Source: Euwallacea fornicatus (lineage: Eukaryota; Arthropoda; Insecta; Coleoptera; Curculionidae). From it: a stretch of DNA of 64,000 bases. Below are positions 50,301-62,300 of the stretch, in pieces. The stretch spans positions 3,286,001 through 3,350,000 of the forward strand of contig NC_089561.1 in assembly GCF_040115645.1 (NCBI RefSeq), read 5' to 3'. The notes under the pieces were generated by a model. That model saw only the letters and a list, made by a program, of their open reading frames with translations. It did not search any database and had not been told where the DNA came from. Position 1 is the stretch's first letter; each line of letters starts with the position of its first letter. Both the position numbers and the translations under genes were made by a program.

Positions 50301-53300
50301 AGGCATCAATTCGAAAAAGGCGGAACGCGTTTCAACTAATTGTGTCCAAATGTGTCTGTGTCTTACTGAATGATTGATGATCTACAGGGCTGGCGTGTGT
50401 CATTAAGGTTATATGCCCCGAGCTTGGGGCAAACAAAAACAATAACGTAAAAAGAACTATATAGAAGGAAACGTCGGAAATAATATTAATTGATTTTGAA
50501 ATGGATTATATGTATAAGATACTTAGGGTGTATTTTTCTGCACTTAGATAACTTCAGAGCTAAAGCTTTTAATTGGGGTTTTATACCCTAAAAAAGCAAT
50601 CTTTTATTATAGCTAAAGGAAACGAAATTCCTCGAGCCAAACAGCCATTATCGTATAAGAATCCTGTTTTCGAAACATCTCCGGCAACACGGAGAGGCAT
50701 TAACATTTAAAGGAACCTCCTTTATTGCCCTTATAAGGTTTTACAATATAAAGTTGGCAGTTTAAAGTTCAGCTGGAAACACGGGCATAAACATTGAATA
50801 CAGCGCATTTTGTTCTTGCTTTCAGACCGTAACTCCCATAAATACGGCAAACCCTTTTTAGGGGTGGAGAGCGATGTGCTACCCGCAGAACCTTTATATT
50901 TTGGGTGGGGAAAATGAACGCGAATATCGGCCGTAATAAGGATTCAAACCCACCTCTGGGAAAATTTAACTTCGTATTAGTTTCGAAGGGGGGTAAGATG
51001 AAAAATAGTCCTGCGAGGCTGCCGAGCTACCCCTTTTATTCAGATATGTTTGCAGTTTATAAACAAAGCTTCTGGAATCCAGAAAAATCTCGTTTACAAA
51101 GGCATTAATTACACATTACAATCTCTCCCATTCGAGAGCATTTCAATTTGGCAGATTGTCCTCCACCACGAGATATTTATATTTGAAACAGGAAAGCACA
51201 ATACGCGTCTGGCTTTGGAAAGAGGAAAATGGAAATCACTGACACGAATAGTCATAACGATATTTTTCTTGTTTTGCAAAATGTAGATTAAAATTGAAAT
51301 ACGAACTATATGCGCATTTCAATGGGAGCTTCTGCTGTCGAAATTAAAAATTAGCAGATAAAGTCTAAAAAAACTTAAAATATGAAACGGTGATATTCTG
51401 CGCAAAGCGGATATGGACTAAACAATCAATAACGCACAATTTCCTGTTAATGAAAAATTTGCATTCCTGGGCAAAATCCATTTAAGCCCAGCAATTTTCA
51501 ATAAAATTAAGTTTCTATTTAGTGTATGTAATAATAGAGAATTAACGAGACAGTGGATGCAATTGTTTCACAATTTTGAATAGCTCTCCATAATAATGGT
51601 AATTAGCACCGTGATTGAATTTATAGGCACAGGCACCATTTTAGCTTTGAAATTAGCGGAAAAAATCGTAATATGCAGAAATGACGATAATTAGATTCGA
51701 TATATTATGCAAGCAATTCGCATTTTTGTGCCGGGCTTTGCTGACTGCATTGACCGGAATTTGGGGAGCGTTTTAGGAATATTTTAATACAAATTTATAA
51801 TTAAATTTGAGAAAATTATTACAAGAGAACTTTCGACCACAAACGGGGCGAGGCCTTCAGGTCTTCAAATATTTCACGTGCGACATTTTGAAAAAACTGT
51901 GCCGCGATGTGAGATGAAAAGTGGTCCATTACCGTCGAAAGATTATGATGTTGTTTGATGGAAATCGCGAGGCAGTAATGAAAACTCCTATCGAGGATCT
52001 AATGCTGTTTTACTCACAGCCACGAATTTTCCATTAAAACTTAAAAATGTGCTTGAAAGTTATTTATGTACGTAATAAATTCCGTTTCGGCTAAAATTTT
52101 CACTTAGCAGGTCGAATTTTGATGGTCGCAGCGACATAAAGTAATAATAATTCAATTTGAGACATCAATATACATTACATGCATATTAATGCTTCATTAA
52201 ATCTCATTAAACCAGGGAAATCATGTTGTGAAATCGAGCAGGGAAATCGAGGCGGGGGGTGGAGGAGTATAATGTGAGAAAATTTATTTAAATTCAGTAA
52301 TATCATCATTACGTGCTGTGCAATTGAAAACAAGCACTTCTTAACGGTTATCGGATATTTTTTTACAAACTTAAAAACAGCTTCAAAAGTATTTTCGATC
52401 TCGCAGATTTTAGTTTTTTAAATGGGTCGAACCTTTCAGCCTTCTATACCTTTCATCATGAATATTTATCAAAAATATTCAGATAAAAGCAGCAAAATTT
52501 TACTGTCTGCACAGAGGCAGAAGCGAAGTGATTGGGGGAAAAAGGCGGGCAAAATTATTGCCTTTAGGTGGATAGGGAGAGAAGGGGGGCTAGCCGGAAG
52601 ACACATATGTAGGTTGAGAGGGAACGGGACGGTGAAGGAGGTGAAGAATGGAATGTTTTGAAATTATGGGGTAGAAAGGTGTGTAAAATAGGTGTCAGAA
52701 GTGCCGTTCGACTAAAGTAGCTGGAGGAACTATATTAAAACTTGTTGAAGATCCGCGGTGTCGACTGCGTCGTAAGTGATGCGACAAAAAGTTTTTACGG
52801 TGTCATTTTTATTCACACAGCAATCCAAACTCACGCAAGTTCCCTTTTTAAGGATTCAACTCGATGAAACATTAGAACGTAATTAGTCGTGGTAAAGTCG
52901 TAAATGCAACGAGGGCATCCACTCTGCCAAAGGAACATGCAGTAGTCCAATTGCTTTTACAAAACCTGCACAGAGGCATGAGCTTCGGGCAGTTGATGCT
53001 GTATTCAGTGAAGCACGCCAGAGATACTGGAACGTTCGAGGATGATCTGTTTCGATGAAAACATCCGGAAAATGTCAATTTTACCGTCTAAAAAACACAC
53101 GGCCATCAATTCCGTTGATGGGACAACTTCCACAGTTTAGCTGACTGTATATATATATAAAAAAAATATTTTGTAGCGAAAGTTTTGGGACAATGGCCAA
53201 CGGACTGTATAACTTGGGAACAAGTTTATTTCAAAACTAGTTTGACGTCTTAATTGTATGCGAATAAAAATTCATAAGCTTCTGCAATTGCGATGTTCCC

Positions 53301-56300
53301 ATCGTCTTTTCAATTCCTTTCAATTGCCTTCATTTATTACTAACTCTTGTGCGATTCTGGTTTAGCTTTTTTCGTCTGCATTATTTCCGTCTGATTCGCC
53401 GTTAGCATCCATGAAACGTGGTTCCGTTTCGTTCCGTTCCTAATACTCATCGTACCTGTCGACTGACTGACTTTTTCACTGCAACGTCTTTGATCTCTAA
53501 AAAATCCATGTTTATTCACGTTTCACGACAAAGTTTTGAGCAATGCGAATAAATTTCCCCTCGGCCTCATAATACAGTTGCTCTAAGCACAATTTTATGC
53601 AGTAACTGGCAGCTTGTAAGGAAGGAATTTTGAAGTGATCCTCGACACTTCATACATATTTTAGCTCCAATAGCTACACTTTAGATGCAAAATTGAGCAT
53701 ATTGATCGATGCCCTCGCATTTTATGGTAGGGCCAATATGGCTTTCTGCTCTGAAGCCTCAGCCAGTAACGACGCAACGATCGGACCTTTAGCATATCAA
53801 TTTTAATAAATTGCACACGAAGTGAATCGATTACCCTTGCTCGGCTAAACCCGTACAAAAGACCATAATGAATACAATCGGAAGCCCAGCTGATTTCACA
53901 GTGGTTGAACATGGCATGGTGTGGAATTATGCACTCACTGCCTTTGGCAATTTCCAATAATTCCAATAATTGCAACCAATTATAACCGTCAAAAACGTGA
54001 ATTTATAGCGCGGTGTCCATGAGGGTTCAGACAGGGGTAATGGGGCCAGTGAGGTCTATTTATATGCTAAATTTTCTATAGATGATGCACGTGCAGATTA
54101 TCATCTCTCATGCGGTGGTGGTCAGTGACTAATCATCCATAAACCAGCTCCGGTTCAAGAGCAGAACGAAAAAAGAGTTTTTCGGCATTACAATAACTCG
54201 AAAAGCCTGTTATTGCTTATGAAAATGTAATTTAACGCTTCAGCTGTCCTGGGTGTGATGCTGTTCTCCCCCATGCAACAACGTCAATAATATAAATTGC
54301 TTTTATTTGCAGACCATGCAAATGCAGAGCCGATGTCGGCAGCTCACAACTTCTGCTATTAATATGCATTAGGTTAGTTTAATCCGATATCGAAGCTCGG
54401 TTTATAATTTGCCCAATTCTATGAATTTTCAATTCCGATTTCTATTGACAAATTTGTTTGGCTCATAGGCAAACAATTATAGTTGTTCTTACACGTTCGA
54501 CTGGCGAATTCAAATTTAAATGCGGCTCAGGTTGTAAAATTAATCCTCCTTTTGGAATGGCATAATTTCCACATCTCCAAAGTCAAAGTTGAGCGACACA
54601 AACAGCAAAATTTACTTTAATCGTTTTGATTCATAGCTCGCAACATACAATTTCAGATTTAAGTCGGTATTGTGTACTGTAGGCTTTCCACTGCTTTGCA
54701 TATGACCCAAATGCATTTATAGGGGATTGTTGAGTTTCCCAGGGCAAGGGCGGGAGGTGAGTGGAAATTTGACCTGCAGAAAATGATTTTAAGTATATAT
54801 TTGGGGCCCAGCCGTTGGGAGAAGAAGCGACGGACCACATTGGCAGACTTAGCGCACTAGTTTTGTAAGATTAAGCAAAACGAAGTTGCGACATCTCCTC
54901 CAGTTCTCGAGACGCAGGACGGGATTTTTAAAGGTATAAATGCCAGTATCTTGAAAATTATGCCGCCAATGGAGAAGGCCAAAAACACGCTTATCATAAT
55001 AAGACGTGGAAAAACGACTGAGGGGTATGACGACGTCGCTGCCCTCTACCGAACGCAACCCAACCACCCCAAGTCATTTTTTAAAATGGGACGCACATGG
55101 TTGCGACATATCGTCGGAAAGCATTTTCAAAAAGCTTTTCAATGGTACCGAAGTTCCAGAATTCCGCCCTCAAATGTATCCGAAAGTGTTCAAAACTCAA
55201 AAAGCATGACTAAGACACCTAAGCGTGGAATTGAATGGTCTTCGATGAGGAATAAGAGAGCTGATCATTAATTTAAAGTTTTATTATAATTAAATGAAAG
55301 GGTAAGATTTACCGCTCAATATTAATAGTTTTTTATAATAAGTGTCCGAAATGTTGTCCGTTATTTTCCCATTGACAAAACTTTCCTTTGGAATTGTACG
55401 ATACTCAGTAATAATTGGCTGTCTTAACTCGTCATTTGTTTCTGGTTGGGTAAGTGCCCCCGCAAAAAGAAATCCAGAGGCTTAAGATCGGGAGTCTCAG
55501 GAGGCCCTTCTATCTTTCCTCTCCTTCCAACCCATCTTGCGAGGTAATTGTTGTCCAAATATGAGGGCGGAATTCCAAAAATTTCGGTACCATTGAAAAG
55601 CTTAGTGAAATGGGTTCTAAAGATATATCGCAACCCTGCCCGTGCTTTAAAAAAATTACTTATGGCGGGTGGGTTGCCATTGGTAGAGGGTAGTAAGTTC
55701 GTCACACCCTGAACTTCACCAGTTATATTATTGTAGACATGTTTTTCAATTTCTCCATTGCCGACATACTGTTCAAGATATCGGCATTTATACTTAAAAA
55801 AAAAATATACCCTGTTTGATAAGGTCGCTTTTGTGCGCTTTTTTCGGGACTTATAAAAGTTCTGCTAAATAAGGATGCCGTTTATGGAGTAACCTGATAC
55901 CCCTATTAGGGATACAACGATGATTTCGTGATACCGGACATTCTGTTAGTCCCGAAAATGCCAACGGATTATAATAAAATGTAAATCATGGGGGTTTTCG
56001 GGATTAAATCGAAACGTTTCCCCATGAATTTGCGCGATAATGCGAGTATTCGGATTTTGCGTTGCTCAAACTGAAATACAGTGTGGGAACAGAGTGTGGA
56101 GTAGTGTAAATATTTTATAAACTCTTCAAAAAAAACTGCAGGGTGATAAAAAGTTTCGGGTAAATTTGCTAAAGTCATGAGGACTTTTTGCTCGTTCCAT
56201 TTCATATGTGGCTAATCAATAAATGGGAGTTTTTTCTTATGAAACCACTTTAGTCCCTCAAAAGAAGTGGAGTTCTTACTTTACGTGAAAAATAATATTT

Positions 56301-59300
56301 CGCAATAATTTCTTACGCAAACAGTGCAGTTTTAATTTGTCTTAATCGCAACATAATTACGTTTCTCATTGCCGGCAACTACCAAAAGTTCAATTTCTTT
56401 CAAGAACGGATTTAACAAGAAGAGTATTTTCATTTAATAATATTCAAGATGTTACTTCTAGAGATATAATTTCGTAGAGGCGACAACTTGCGGACAAATT
56501 CTCCTCAGAAGCGACTTGAATTTTTTTCCCGATCGTTCTCCAAAAGGGACGGCGGTAAATATTTACATTTCCTCGATGTATCGAAGATCCTACACCGAAG
56601 GACCGACAAGAATGAAAGAGTCATCAGCTTAAACCTTTGATCAAGGTCCATAGACCTTATACGTTTACGGGTTTTACACATTTCGAATAAACTACTGCTC
56701 TAAACCCATTGTCCTTGGCTGTCAGGAACACACCAAAACTCGGAAACAAACTCTAATTTAAATTTTTATAATTGGTAATCCCCAAAACGAAAGTTACCTA
56801 CATGTAAATAATTATATTTACAATCTTCCGAAACCCCATTAAAAGTTTTTCACGTGCACTCCAATGCGGAAAACAACATTTTATTTTCGCGAGCGGAGAA
56901 ACTTTAGTTTTAGTCTGCGGATAATTAATTATTGTGCTGTACAGAGTTCGCCATAAAGTTAAGTTAGCGAAATAAAATTAGCGTCTGCTCGCCCTCCAGC
57001 TTAAAAGGATAGTAATTGACTATTCTGTGTAGCGAGGATCTGAAATGGGGTCGTTTTCGACAATGGAAGTTAATGACCGCTCTTAGTTTCACAAAGAATT
57101 TCCCGGATTTATGCAAATATTTTTGGTTAGCGGTCAATTGGGTTAGGATGGATTTTGGCCTAAAAGCCCTAGAGAATGTCGAACTAATAAATAATGTTAC
57201 TCCCGCAGGAAATGCTAATTTCAAGCGAGAGAGAGAGAGAGAGAGGGAGAGAGAGAGGGAGGGAGATAGAGAGACGGTTGGTGAATGGAGATCTAATTTT
57301 GCGCAAATTATGGATATTGAGAAATGAATGAGTTCATATTCTTCAATTCTATTCCGGTATTCTACTTGAATGGATCCAGATATACACTGCGGCACATTCG
57401 TTAAATAGCGCGACCCATTTCGTCTCAAAATAAAAACAAACATCAATATTAGCAAAATATACTGTTAAAGGCAAACCAGCTTTGGAAGAACGCATTTTCT
57501 TGAGGAAATATTCGATTGCTTCCAGACGTTCAGGCACCCTGTGTGATCTCCGTATTTTCTTGCAGGATCGCCGGCATCCAACAGACTCAACTGGCTCAGA
57601 GCATGCAACCAGGAGGCGGTCAAACCAACACATTAGCCTCCCAAGTGACGACTCAACCGTCCCCACCCATGGTAGTACCAGTTTTCCCGATTCGGCCCGC
57701 CCCTCCACCGTCGTCGTCCCATTACTCGCCATATTCCCCGTCCAGATTTCATATCGACAAACGGTGTCAATATCGATGTTCGTGGAAGTGTTCCAGTATT
57801 CTACTCATATTCCTCACGGTTCTGCTTACGGGAATGCTGACGTATTTTGCTGGTAAGTTTCTCCGCGTCGAAGTCTCGAGTTGATGCTACAATTTCCACT
57901 GTATCAACCTTGCTGGGAAGATGATAATAAAAGTTAAAGGGTGTAAAGAAAACTACAAAATGAACTGCTTCAAAAGTAAGGTGTTCAACTTGGCACAAGT
58001 GGTGCCGAGCATTTGCATGTTTGATCCCTTTGAGCAATTAAGCCGGCCCTTATTCGTTAAAACCGCAGTTATTTTAGAAGTTCTCAGCCAGCAAAGCGGG
58101 CCCTCGTGAAAAAAAGACCTGTTAGTTGGTTAAATAGCGCAAAATTCTTTTTAGCTTATCGTAAATCCCGAATTTTTACATGAGACTTGTTTGCAGCCGT
58201 TAGTTCAATGAAGCCAAATATAGATTCTTCGAACTGCATTTTGGTGCAAGATGTCAAAGTTGGAGCGACGCAAGATCAAATTACCATGGGGTCAGAATCC
58301 ACGCAGGTACCAACTGAAGGTACGTATTGAGTGGGAAGTAGCAGATGGAGTTGGCTTTTTTAATAAACCCGAATTTTTGAGCAGCGACAAACTTTTATAA
58401 TTAAGTAATTGAAGTTGCTAAGACTTTGAAAGTTTGCCTCTTTCCGCTGGCCAATGCCTATACACCTTCTCCGAACAGGATAAAATGGCGAAGTTTCGAA
58501 GTTTCTCATAGTGTTGCCGTTAATTTCTGACAATGACACACTATAATTACCGTGTCTAAACAGCGAACACTCCCGGAAACTTTTTGCAGTTAAAACGAGC
58601 ACTTTGTTTCCGCGTTATTTATTTCCTTTAATAAAAGAGTTTTCCTTTTCAACGGGTAAATAGGCTTTTTGCCGGTTTCCAGTCGACGGGAAAGTTGGGC
58701 AAAAGGTAGCCCTTTTTGTTTTGTGCGAGGGTGTGAAAGTAATGAAGATGCTATCCGAACTTTTAAGCTCTTTTTCTATTCAAAAACTTAATTTGAATGG
58801 ATTGACCTTTCAGAATCGCTCCCGACAAGTACTGCCGAGCACGCCAGTGCCACCACGCAGCACAGCTCCTTGCTCCAATCAGCGCAGCAACAACAGCAAT
58901 GGTCTCCATTGCCTCTGGAACAACGCGAATTGGAAGTTCTGCACACGGCGACCATACCTCCTTCCCAATTCTGGCATTCGGAGTTTCGCAACAAGCAACC
59001 AGCATTTTTCAGGTATGCGAATTTGTTATCTACATTACCTGCCCCCATTTATTATTCGAAAGTTATTTGGGTCAACCAAAAAAGCTTCCACGGAAAGCTC
59101 TGTGGGTATTAATGCTCTCTGGAAAGTTTTGAAAAGACGCTTATGCGAAGTAATGGCTTTAATCGATCAAAAAACTCGCTTCTTTTCTTGGTTCAACGAA
59201 GAAGGGCCAAATTATCAGTCTTTGTCATTGACACATGAAGTCTACTAAATTTCCGCAATTACTTTTGAAGTTCAAACTGTCCTTATATATCACTACAAGC

Positions 59301-62300
59301 ATTAAACTAGAAATTGTCTTAAATACAAATTGCATATTCCATCCTAGCCCATCCCTAGCGTATCCCGCGTTGGATGTTTTCCGGAAAATAACATAATTGA
59401 ACACGGAAAAGCTCTCCGCCTTGCGATCTCAAGGATTTCCACTTGGCAAGTGGAAACCTCTTATTCTGTTTATTTGTTGTGTTGTGTTTCCTACGTTTCC
59501 TGCTAAAATATTTAGCTTTTGTGTATATTTTTAAGACGGATGCGAAGGGTGTACCGGGTCTTCTTGAGGTTGGCCCCATTAAGTGCGCACGATTATTTTC
59601 GTATCAAGATGGGGGATTAATTTTTCCATTCGCGTCTTGAGGTAAATATTAGATTCGATATACGGGGTGCGGCATGGAAATCGAGAGTTTTTGAAAAAGC
59701 GCGGTCGAAAGTACAGTCAATCGTGAGCAGACAATTACATCTGACGTGCTCTGACCATTCTCGTTGACGCAACGTCGAAGCAGACCTCCGTTGATTTCGA
59801 CGATTTGATGTCGCATCGCTTCTTTTCGTCCTTCCAATGGACGAGGCTTAGCCTCGTAGACACGTGCCTTCAGATGACCCCAAATAGCAAAGTCGGATAA
59901 GCAAAGGTCAAACGATCGAGATGGCCATAAAATGTCACCAAATCTGAAATGCAGTCATAAACTCACCACTTCTAACGAAACAATCATAAATGAATATCTA
60001 ACGTTCACGACGGTTACTTGGTGGCAATCGAAAGCTCATAATGATACATAATCGCAAATGAAAGGACTGTTGAAACATAAGAAGAAATTCGAGCATTTCT
60101 TGTGAGAATAGGAAAGTTGGACGTGGGGAGACAAGTCAAAGAGTGAATAGTTGAACCGCAGGATTTGATAAAGGTTCATGAGAAATATCCTGAGGAAGTC
60201 ATCGAATTTCTTAGCCAAAAAAGAGGAAACGAAATCTAAAAAATATCTCACATTCGTATACGAAAATCTAGGTTTCGTAAGGTAAAAGGGGATTGGGTCG
60301 ACTTATATTATCTAGAATGACCGAAAATGATTGCGTAATCCATTCTTTCTCCTGCGATGACCAACACGGTTTAGAACTTTTGATTACTTTGCCCCTTTTC
60401 AGGGATGCAATCAAATTCATGAGGGTCCAGGCCTACTTACTATTCTCTATCAGGAGTACATTATCAATAATATTATTTACAATTTTAGGACGTAGCAACT
60501 TTCAAAATGTATATTTCTTGTTTAATGCTTCTTTCGGTTATACATCAAAATTGAGTCCGTTACGCCATTGCTCCTGCTACAATTAAGCGCAATGTCGTTG
60601 ATAACAATACATATAGAGTCTTTACGGCAGTAAGCATAAATAAAATCATTGGCGTATCACAACTTCGTTGATTCCATTGCAGCCTTATCCATGAGACTCC
60701 ACAATCAAAACTATCCACTACACCCTCTTTTCGACACTAATGACATGCACAATTAAAACTATTATTTCAACTTTCGCTATTTTGAGAAAACTAACAAGCA
60801 CTGGCTTGTTCAAAGCCTTCATGAAGTGTCGAAATTCAGTCTTGAGCAGGACAACGGATCTCAAGAGATATTTGATTTGACGTTGTAACTATCACTTAAT
60901 GATTTTTTAAATTGAATTTACCCGATGATTCTTGGTTCATCGGCCAATAAATTTAATAGAAATAGAATTGAGCTTCTAACTGCCTTGAGGATGAAATTCT
61001 TAGATCGAGAACTGATAAGTTAGGTTTCTGATTTCAAATTCAGCTCTTATGATCTTTGTCCTGTAGACATAACTCAGCTTCGTGCTTTCGTTCCTCGACA
61101 GGAGGAGTGTCCAATACGATAATATCGGCTGTCCCTAATGCACCTCTATATTTCTCTTCCAGATTTAATTTCACACTGCCTTGGGGTGCCAATTTTGCAG
61201 TCTACGGGCGTAGAAACGTGGCTCCCAGTATCACTCAATACGATTTCGTCGAATTCGTTAAAGGAGGCAGAGTAGATCATCGACTCAAGAAGCGAGACCT
61301 CTTTGTTAAAGGTACGTGAAAACAGCTAATTCTAATCCCCACATCAAGTTTTACAATCATCCCCACAAAACTACACAAGAGCTTTTAATAGATTTAGAAA
61401 CAAATTTCATAACATTTCTGGTCTGGTTTGAAATTAAAATCAGAAATGTACGTCTAAAGTTTTCCTTCCTAACGGCTGAACTTTCGGCTAAATTTCAGCT
61501 GGCATACAGGGATCTTAGTTTCGCTTTGCGAACTTATAATAACTGTTATTGTATGCGCAACACAGAGGAAACATTAATGGGAGAATGCATTTCAGTTTAC
61601 ATAATTTAGACAAATTGCAGAACCCTCAAAGATGGTTGAAAAATCCTGTTTAACGTACTATATAATAATATGTGTTTCTACTATGTATATTCCATGTATT
61701 TTCTGCACATTTGCGAATTGAATTCGGGGAACTAATTGAAATTCAAATGAAAACCAAATACCATTCGCCATCATCCAGGATTTTCAGCCGGTTGTATGAT
61801 GTACTGAATAAATATTTGCCTAATAGCTTTTAGTTTAATTAAAATAATAATTGGAAATTTTAAAAATTATTATTAAATTGCTTTAAATATTTGCAAACTA
61901 GGATTTGCGGTCGATATTTCGTTAATGGAGAAGTAGAGATTTGATCATTACCTCAATTTAACATATAGAAGGCCATTGTATACCGCCTTCAGGATCAATT
62001 TTATCGCCTCCGAACTAGTGAAAATATATTCAAATTGCAGAGTTTAAACTTCCGGCTTGCTGAGACAACCTATAAAATTGCTAACGTAACATTTCCCATT
62101 AAATATCGGAAATCTCTAGTTTTCAAAATCAAGCTTAAAAAACATAACTAAAAAAAAATACCTTCACCCTTCTGTAAGCCTCAGCAAATTTGGAGATGCA
62201 ACTTATTTGTTACGTTAAATTAAAATGTTATTATATTAAAAGGAGTCCCACACGATATATCACCCTGTTGAGCTTCACGATCAGACACTAACACGATCAG

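Larger units (their letters stand above)
47317..57565 (+). other. teneurin intron 1 (10.2 kb)
   Basis: The intron runs from GTACGA to a pyrimidine-rich TTTTCTTGCAG. It contains the mariner-derived foldback element at 54912-55816, a GA-rich microsatellite at 57226-57274 and a vaguely periodic region at about 49080-49790. No further exon was recognised in it. The open frames across it are unsupported. Confidence 0.6.

Noticed and set aside
52422..52661. 79-codon frame in teneurin intron 1
   Set aside because: Low-complexity Lys/Arg/Gly sequence with no homology or splice signals.
56964..57455. 163-codon minus-strand and 103-codon plus-strand frames
   Set aside because: Both are held open by the GA microsatellite; flanking residues match nothing and they lie in teneurin intron 1.
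57349..57732. 127-codon minus-strand frame
   Set aside because: It is antisense to teneurin exon 2 and its 5' intron, so it is a shadow of the real exon.
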